From VBDM01 sp041496705 (GTDB lineage Bacteria > Pseudomonadota > Gammaproteobacteria > Burkholderiales > SG8-39), in assembly GCA_041496705.1 (NCBI GenBank), contig JBGQFD010000028.1, forward strand, positions 1 through 34,117: a DNA stretch of 34,117 nucleotides, read 5' to 3'. The position numbers and the translations under genes were made by a program. The notes beneath the pieces were generated by a model. It was not told the origin of the DNA. It ran no database searches and saw nothing but the letters and a program-made list of their open reading frames with translations. This document shows positions 31,838-34,117 of the stretch, piece by piece; the stretch's first letter is position 1; every line of letters starts with the position of its first letter.

Positions 31838-34117
31838 TCAAAAGAGTTCCCGGACATGCACTGACTTGCTCGTCTCCGGCGAATAGACCCCGAAGGATGC
31901 CGTTGCCGAAGGATCGCGGTCGTAGGTTACCGCGCAGTTGCCGTTTTGCGACCGAAGCCAGGGCACCCCGGCCGCCGTGCCACCATGCGCTGCAAGGCAG
32001 GACTGATCCGGTCCGCTCGAACCCAGATCGATCGCCACGTCCACGCTGCCCGTTCCCGCGGGCGAACCCGTCGGTACCGACAGCGTGATGGAACCTTGCC
32101 CGCCTGCCAGCGTGCCCGGCCCGCTCGCCGTCGTGGTCCAGCCTGCGGCAGTCCCATTGGGGTTGCGGTAGTTCGAAAAAGCCACCGCGGCTGCCGGGAT
32201 CGTCGTCAGGAAATCGTTCGAGTTCAGCACCCAGGACTTGGCGCTCCAGTATTGCGTCTGCACCGGCATCTGCAGGCTGGATGCCTGGGAACCGAAGGCG
32301 TTGGAAAACTGGATGCGCCCGAAACGCACTTCGGTGGCGGCCTGCACCGTTGCATCCATGATGCTGGTGTGGTCGATGCTGCCGCCCACGTTCAGGTCGA
32401 GCGTTCCCATCCTCACGCCGTCCGATTCGGCGGTGGTCGGCGCGATGCCGATCCTGATCGCCGTCAGCGGCCCGTCCGGCGATGCAGCGCGATTGATGGC
32501 GAGGGGCGCGACAATGGTGGCAAGGCCACCGACAAAGCTCCCGCTTGCCGCCAGGGAAGTGTCCAGGCGCGCGGTCAGATTGGTCCCCGAGTTAACCGCA
32601 CCGAACCCGAGCGGGTTGCCCACTGCTGCCGGGTTGAGTTTGGCATAGGCCCCTTGATAATTCTGGGTCGTGTTGTCGTTGAGATCGACGGCACTCAGCG
32701 TGAACTGGGCATCAAATTCCTCTCCCATGTAGCTCCCCCACTCGGCGATCACGTCCTCGCCACCGGCGAGCGTCGTGCCGATCGCCGTATCCAGGGTGAG
32801 CGTCAGGCCCGGGGTATCGACCGCGGTGACGGTCGCGACAAACGCGTTGCCTCCAGCCCCCGCGCCCGGGATGCGCACCTTGTCGCCGACGTTGAAGCCC
32901 GCGGTGCTGTCGACGTCGATCACCGTTGCGGGTGCCGCGGTACCGGTGGCGTTTGCGGCCGCCTGCGGCAAGGCGGCCCGTGTGAGGATCGGGCTGGCCG
33001 CATCGGTCGCGAGCGTAAAGTGATCCGGGATGAAGCGACCGATGTTGCCGCTCGCCGTCCCCGCCGGGTTCAGCGCCTGATTGCCGATCGAGAGATAACC
33101 TTTGGCATCCGGATCGTTGAGGGTGGTGGTGAGGGTCACGATACCGGCCTCGTCGTAGTTGAAAGCATTGCCGGTTGCCACGCCATTGGTGAACGCCCCA
33201 AAAATGCCCGCGAGGGTTCCGGCCACGGCCCCTGGAAGATCGGGCATGCTCGCCGCCGGGGTCAGGATGACGCTTTCCGCCGGAGTTTCCTTGCCGAAGT
33301 TCGGCGTCGCGGCGTTGCTGGAGTTGAACGCGGTGACCGTCAGGCTGAACGGGTTTCCCGCCTTCATGAAAGCGGCTCCGCCGGCATTGGCCGCGCCCGG
33401 GTTGGGAGTCGCAATGCAGCCGCTCACGCAATTGATGTTGGAGAGCGTGAAATGGTGAGGAACGACGATGAAGGAAGTCGACCCGCTCCCGCTTCCCTTG
33501 GTCGCAGTCAAACCAACGGCGCCGACATCGGGATAGGACAGGCTGAAGCTTGCGCTCGAAGTGGGGCTGGCGCCGTTGAAATTCAGGCTGATCGCCGTGC
33601 CGGGGCCGCTGGTTGCGACGGTCGTGGCGTTGATGGTCGCCTGCTTGGTTCCGCTCGCCGGATTCTGGTAAGCCGTGAAGAAATTGACCGTATTCGCGCC
33701 GGCGGGAAGCTGCGCGGTGCAACCGCTGATGGTTCCCGTGGCGGCATTGCCGGAAACGAAGTTCGGCACCGATACGCTCAACGCCGTGGCGCCGAAGGTC
33801 ACGCTGCAGCTGAACGCACCGGTGGATGAGTTCTTGCAGGTGGTCGCGGTCAATTCGGCGGGCACGGATACGGCATCGAGCGTACCGGCTCCCGCGCCAG
33901 CCTGGAACACCGTGCCGCTTCCCGAACTCGAGCCCGATGGAATCGCCACGACGTTGCCGCCGGGGGACAGGGTCACGCTCACGCCGTTGGTGTAGAAGGA
34001 CGAGCAGGCCGCATCGGCGCAGGCGCGAACCGTGACGGTGGTCGCGGAGCAGGTGGAAAAAGGCGGCGCCGGATAGTCGATTTCGATGTGATCGGGCGCA
34101 ATTGCCGCCGGCCGCAA
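31838..34117 (-). CDS. mshQ: MshQ-like large protein with DUF6701 region, 5' end outside the window
   Basis: At least 759 residues, open to the right edge, so the start is not in the window. The visible part has the MshQ/DUF6701 pattern: HIEIDYPAPPFSTCSATTVT, VRACADAACSSF, then Cys-containing immunoglobulin-like strands (TCKNSSTGAFSCSVTF), HFTLSNINCVSGC, HFTLATDA, and a final GEEFDAQFTLSAVDLNDN region. The end (VRELF) is typical of pilus-associated secreted proteins. It is probably exported and linked with the MSHA pilus tip or adhesion. In Vibrio mshQ is the last gene of the locus; here it precedes mshC. Confidence 0.8.
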   Translation of the reverse strand: MRPAAIAPDHIEIDYPAPPFSTCSATTVTVRACADAACSSFYTNGVSVTLSPGGNVVAIPSGSSSGSGTVFQAGAGAGTLDAVSVPAELTATTCKNSSTGAFSCSVTFGATALSVSVPNFVSGNAATGTISGCTAQLPAGANTVNFFTAYQNPASGTKQATINATTVATSGPGTAISLNFNGASPTSSASFSLSYPDVGAVGLTATKGSGSGSTSFIVVPHHFTLSNINCVSGCIATPNPGAANAGGAAFMKAGNPFSLTVTAFNSSNAATPNFGKETPAESVILTPAASMPDLPGAVAGTLAGIFGAFTNGVATGNAFNYDEAGIVTLTTTLNDPDAKGYLSIGNQALNPAGTASGNIGRFIPDHFTLATDAASPILTRAALPQAAANATGTAAPATVIDVDSTAGFNVGDKVRIPGAGAGGNAFVATVTAVDTPGLTLTLDTAIGTTLAGGEDVIAEWGSYMGEEFDAQFTLSAVDLNDNTTQNYQGAYAKLNPAAVGNPLGFGAVNSGTNLTARLDTSLAASGSFVGGLATIVAPLAINRAASPDGPLTAIRIGIAPTTAESDGVRMGTLDLNVGGSIDHTSIMDATVQAATEVRFGRIQFSNAFGSQASSLQMPVQTQYWSAKSWVLNSNDFLTTIPAAAVAFSNYRNPNGTAAGWTTTASGPGTLAGGQGSITLSVPTGSPAGTGSVDVAIDLGSSGPDQSCLAAHGGTAAGVPWLRSQNGNCAVTYDRDPSATASFGVYSPETSKSVHVRELF

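Noticed and set aside
31946..33829. A 627-codon plus-strand frame opposite mshQ
   Set aside because: No start signal, Arg/Gly-rich text, and it lies over a recognisable DUF6701 protein.

Overview
The window reads as a GC-rich chromosomal segment of an environmental betaproteobacterium, probably Burkholderiales or a relative. The signs are two Bug/TctC-type solute-binding proteins without their membrane partners, an MSHA-type pilus locus, a ybhP-clsB pair, an M48 peptidase next to LemA, and a CspA-family cold-shock gene. This placement is inferred from gene content and base composition, not from a marker gene. Coding density is very high. No gap between genes exceeds about 200 bases, and I see no rRNA, tRNA, insertion sequence, phage gene or CRISPR array. 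Almost everything lies on the minus strand. The exceptions are a thioesterase at 34-441, a thioesterase/MaoC pair at 8728-9638 and a small sigma-54-driven gene at 13176-13406.

Left part (1-13.4 kb): a PaaI-type thioesterase, a membrane CHASE-PAS-GGDEF-EAL protein for cyclic di-GMP turnover, an SDR dehydrogenase, an envelope set of RDD protein, LemA and M48 peptidase, an exported Pro/His-rich protein, a conserved protein divergent from a coupled hotdog thioesterase/dehydratase pair, two TctC-like binding proteins of which one is coupled to a SAM methyltransferase, and a DUF1232 membrane protein divergent from a 76-residue protein. That small gene has a textbook sigma-54 promoter.

Middle (13.4-25.3 kb): an alpha/beta-hydrolase remnant, a cold-shock protein with a UUCG-loop terminator, and an Acg-like nitroreductase. 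Then comes a run of tightly packed minus-strand genes. In transcription order they are msrB, a FAH-family hydrolase, a VOC protein, a polytopic membrane protein, an exported FAD oxidoreductase, a PAP2/Aur1-like phosphatase and an SDR. Four of the six junctions are 4-bp start/stop overlaps. Upstream of them lies another run: an exported flavodoxin, a ChaA-type antiporter, a 46-codon ORF and an ArsB/NhaD-type permease. The 46-codon ORF has a 4-bp ATGA overlap at both ends, and its peptide resembles an in-frame extension upstream of the flavodoxin. This pair is the best candidate here for something undescribed. A ferredoxin/metallo-beta-lactamase fusion and an exported Cys-rich repeat protein complete the region.

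Right part (25.3-34.1 kb): a divergent EF-G paralogue that lacks the catalytic His of the G3 motif, the ybhP-like phosphatase/nuclease with cardiolipin synthase B, and the minor-pilin end of an MSHA locus. The pilus genes run mshQ (cut by the window edge), mshC, mshD, mshO, mshP.
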